From Apiospora phragmitis (Eukaryota; Ascomycota; Sordariomycetes; Amphisphaeriales; Apiosporaceae), in NCBI GenBank assembly GCA_038363925.1, contig JAQQWL010000018.1, forward strand, positions 62,001 to 126,000: DNA of 64,000 nucleotides, written 5' to 3'. Below are positions 63,010 to 64,000 of this stretch, one piece after another. Both the position numbers and the translations under genes were made by a program. The notes under the pieces are model-generated. The model was not told where the DNA came from. It saw nothing but the letters and a program-made list of their open reading frames with translations, and did not search any database. How positions within the stretch are numbered: the first letter of the stretch is position 1; each line of letters starts with the position of its first letter.

Positions 63010-64000
63010 ATGCCGCCAGTTCGTAACAGAGCTGCTCGGTTGTCACCGTGGCCGACAACTCCAAGAAGGAGTACGCGGTCACCAACACCGGTCCCTTTAA
63101 TAGACGAAGGCCCGACCATTGTCGTCCGTGCGGACTGTGGCAACGTGCCCACACCTAACCCCACAGAACCGCCCAGAAAGATCCCGATCGAAGACAGACC
63201 CGCCGAACAGAAGGCCAAAGCATGCCATCTGCTCCAAGAAGCCCTCCGGCTCGTACAAGAGGCCAGGGAGTCCTACTCTGGCTTTGATTACACCGCGGCG
63301 ACCCAGAACTTGGAAGCACTAGCCACAGACAAGACGCCGACCCAGGACCCACAAAACCCCAACAGAACACCCGACTGCTGCAACGCGCTCCAAGAACTTG
63401 TCAGCCTCCGAAAGGAGGTACACGAGCTAAAGGAGCTGCTGACCCTGACCACAAAGCCAATCGACTCCACCCCAAAAGGACATACATACAGCGAAGCCCT
63501 CGGAAAGGGTCAAGCTACAACAGTGAAGGACCCAGTGACACCCAGACCCCAGCGTGCCTCTGCACCTGGACAACAGAAAGCAGACGACCGAAAGGAGCAT
63601 ACTCTTGTTCTTCTCAAAGACAAAGATCAAGAACTTCCTCAATTCGACCCCGTCCAGATTCGGGACCGGATCAACGCCAAACTCCAGTGTAATGCAATCA
63701 AGGGCGTACACGCCTCCCCGAAAGGGAATGTCGTCCTGACCTCGCTCTCTCTCACGGCCTCGCAACTGCTGCAAGAGCAGCAGAGATGGCAAGATGTCTT
63801 CCAGGGCTGGTCGATCACGGCAGCCGAAAAGCCAGAAACCTGGCCTAAACTGGTGGCCCACTTCGCAAGGCTGCAAATCAATCAACCAGTATCAATCAAT
63901 CAGTCAATCAATCAACCAACACCCTCTGATCAATCAATCAATCACGTCCCTGGAAATAACTCAATCAATCAATCAAAGGGTGCTGGTTTAGTTGGATTGA
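63010..64000 (+). CDS. Tad-type LINE ORF1 (gag-like), open to the window edge
   Basis: Continuous frame of 330 codons from ATG 63010 (MPPVRNRAARLSPWPTTPRR) to the last base. Coiled-coil-like LVSLRKEVHELKELLTL, YSEALGKG, basic linker, DPVQIRDRINAKLQCNAIKG, then WQDVFQGWSITAAEKPETWP and KLVAHF. The AEKPE-W-KLVAH string is, as I recall, a signature of fungal Tad-type LINE ORF1 just before the zinc knuckles. After KLVAHF the frame enters a TCAA-type simple repeat, so the normal C-terminus (zinc knuckles) is missing within the window. Confidence 0.75.
   Translation, partial: MPPVRNRAARLSPWPTTPRRSTRSPTPVPLIDEGPTIVVRADCGNVPTPNPTEPPRKIPIEDRPAEQKAKACHLLQEALRLVQEARESYSGFDYTAATQNLEALATDKTPTQDPQNPNRTPDCCNALQELVSLRKEVHELKELLTLTTKPIDSTPKGHTYSEALGKGQATTVKDPVTPRPQRASAPGQQKADDRKEHTLVLLKDKDQELPQFDPVQIRDRINAKLQCNAIKGVHASPKGNVVLTSLSLTASQLLQEQQRWQDVFQGWSITAAEKPETWPKLVAHFARLQINQPVSINQSINQPTPSDQSINHVPGNNSINQSKGAGLVGL
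63875..63980. repeat. Degenerate (ATCA)n simple repeat
   Basis: Runs of AATCAATCAATCA interrupted by CCAGT, GTCA and CCAACACCCTCTG. It replaces the expected 3' part of the LINE ORF1. Confidence 0.9.

Overview
The window is genomic DNA from a filamentous ascomycete (Pezizomycotina). Evidence: introns of 45-120 nt with CTAAC/CTGAC branch points, a HET-NACHT-WD40 gene, a patatin-NB-ARC-TPR gene, a CWC25-like splicing-factor copy, a GH64 glucanase, fungal C2H2 and chromodomain proteins, and Tad-type LINE, Ty1/copia and Tc1/pogo transposable elements. Gene density is low and repeat density very high, as in an accessory or subtelomeric compartment. I see no telomere repeat, tRNA, rRNA or CRISPR.

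Layout. 1-2.6 kb: partial DUF3723-like gene, an 18-bp minisatellite and a dispersed repeat. 2.7-7.4 kb: five-exon patatin-NB-ARC gene ending in 16 TPR-like units. 7.9-10.2 kb: Tc1-type transposase and a convergent unknown gene. 11.5-15.8 kb: a small basic protein gene divergent from a decayed HET-NACHT-WD40 gene. 16-21 kb: remnants, a coiled-coil/J-like protein and a double-chromodomain protein. 22-31 kb: two intact members of a small coiled-coil protein family (163 and 129 aa), a long block duplicated again at 42-44.5 kb, and a three-exon gene at 25.6 kb. 31.45-38.69 kb: a complete Ty1/copia insertion with near-identical LTRs and a perfect target-site duplication. It has defective gag-pol but an apparently intact, four-exon, antisense cysteine-cluster gene between pol and the 3' LTR. 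39-46.7 kb: LINE fragment, solo LTR, duplicated block and decayed membrane-receptor-like genes. 47-51.8 kb: dispersed repeats, a broken C2H2 gene and other fragments. 52.4-53.8 kb: a second, related cysteine-cluster gene (245 aa), again antisense and just upstream of a polypurine tract and LTR. 54-57.3 kb: an intact three-exon conserved hypothetical, GH64 and a truncated CWC25 copy. 57.5-60.3 kb: mostly dispersed repeat. 60.3-64 kb: a basic nuclear-type protein, a four-TM protein and the start of a LINE ORF1.

Two themes stand out. First, the two related cysteine-cluster genes of near-identical length (244 and 245 aa) occupy the same antisense position beside the 3' LTR of two different LTR families. 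This suggests an intron-containing cargo gene class carried by fungal LTR elements. Second, single-base insertions and deletions break many otherwise coherent genes, including a self/non-self-recognition-type gene and a splicing-factor copy. This is either large-scale decay or assembly error, and read-level data would be needed to tell. Exon joins given below were worked out by hand from splice signals and reading phase.
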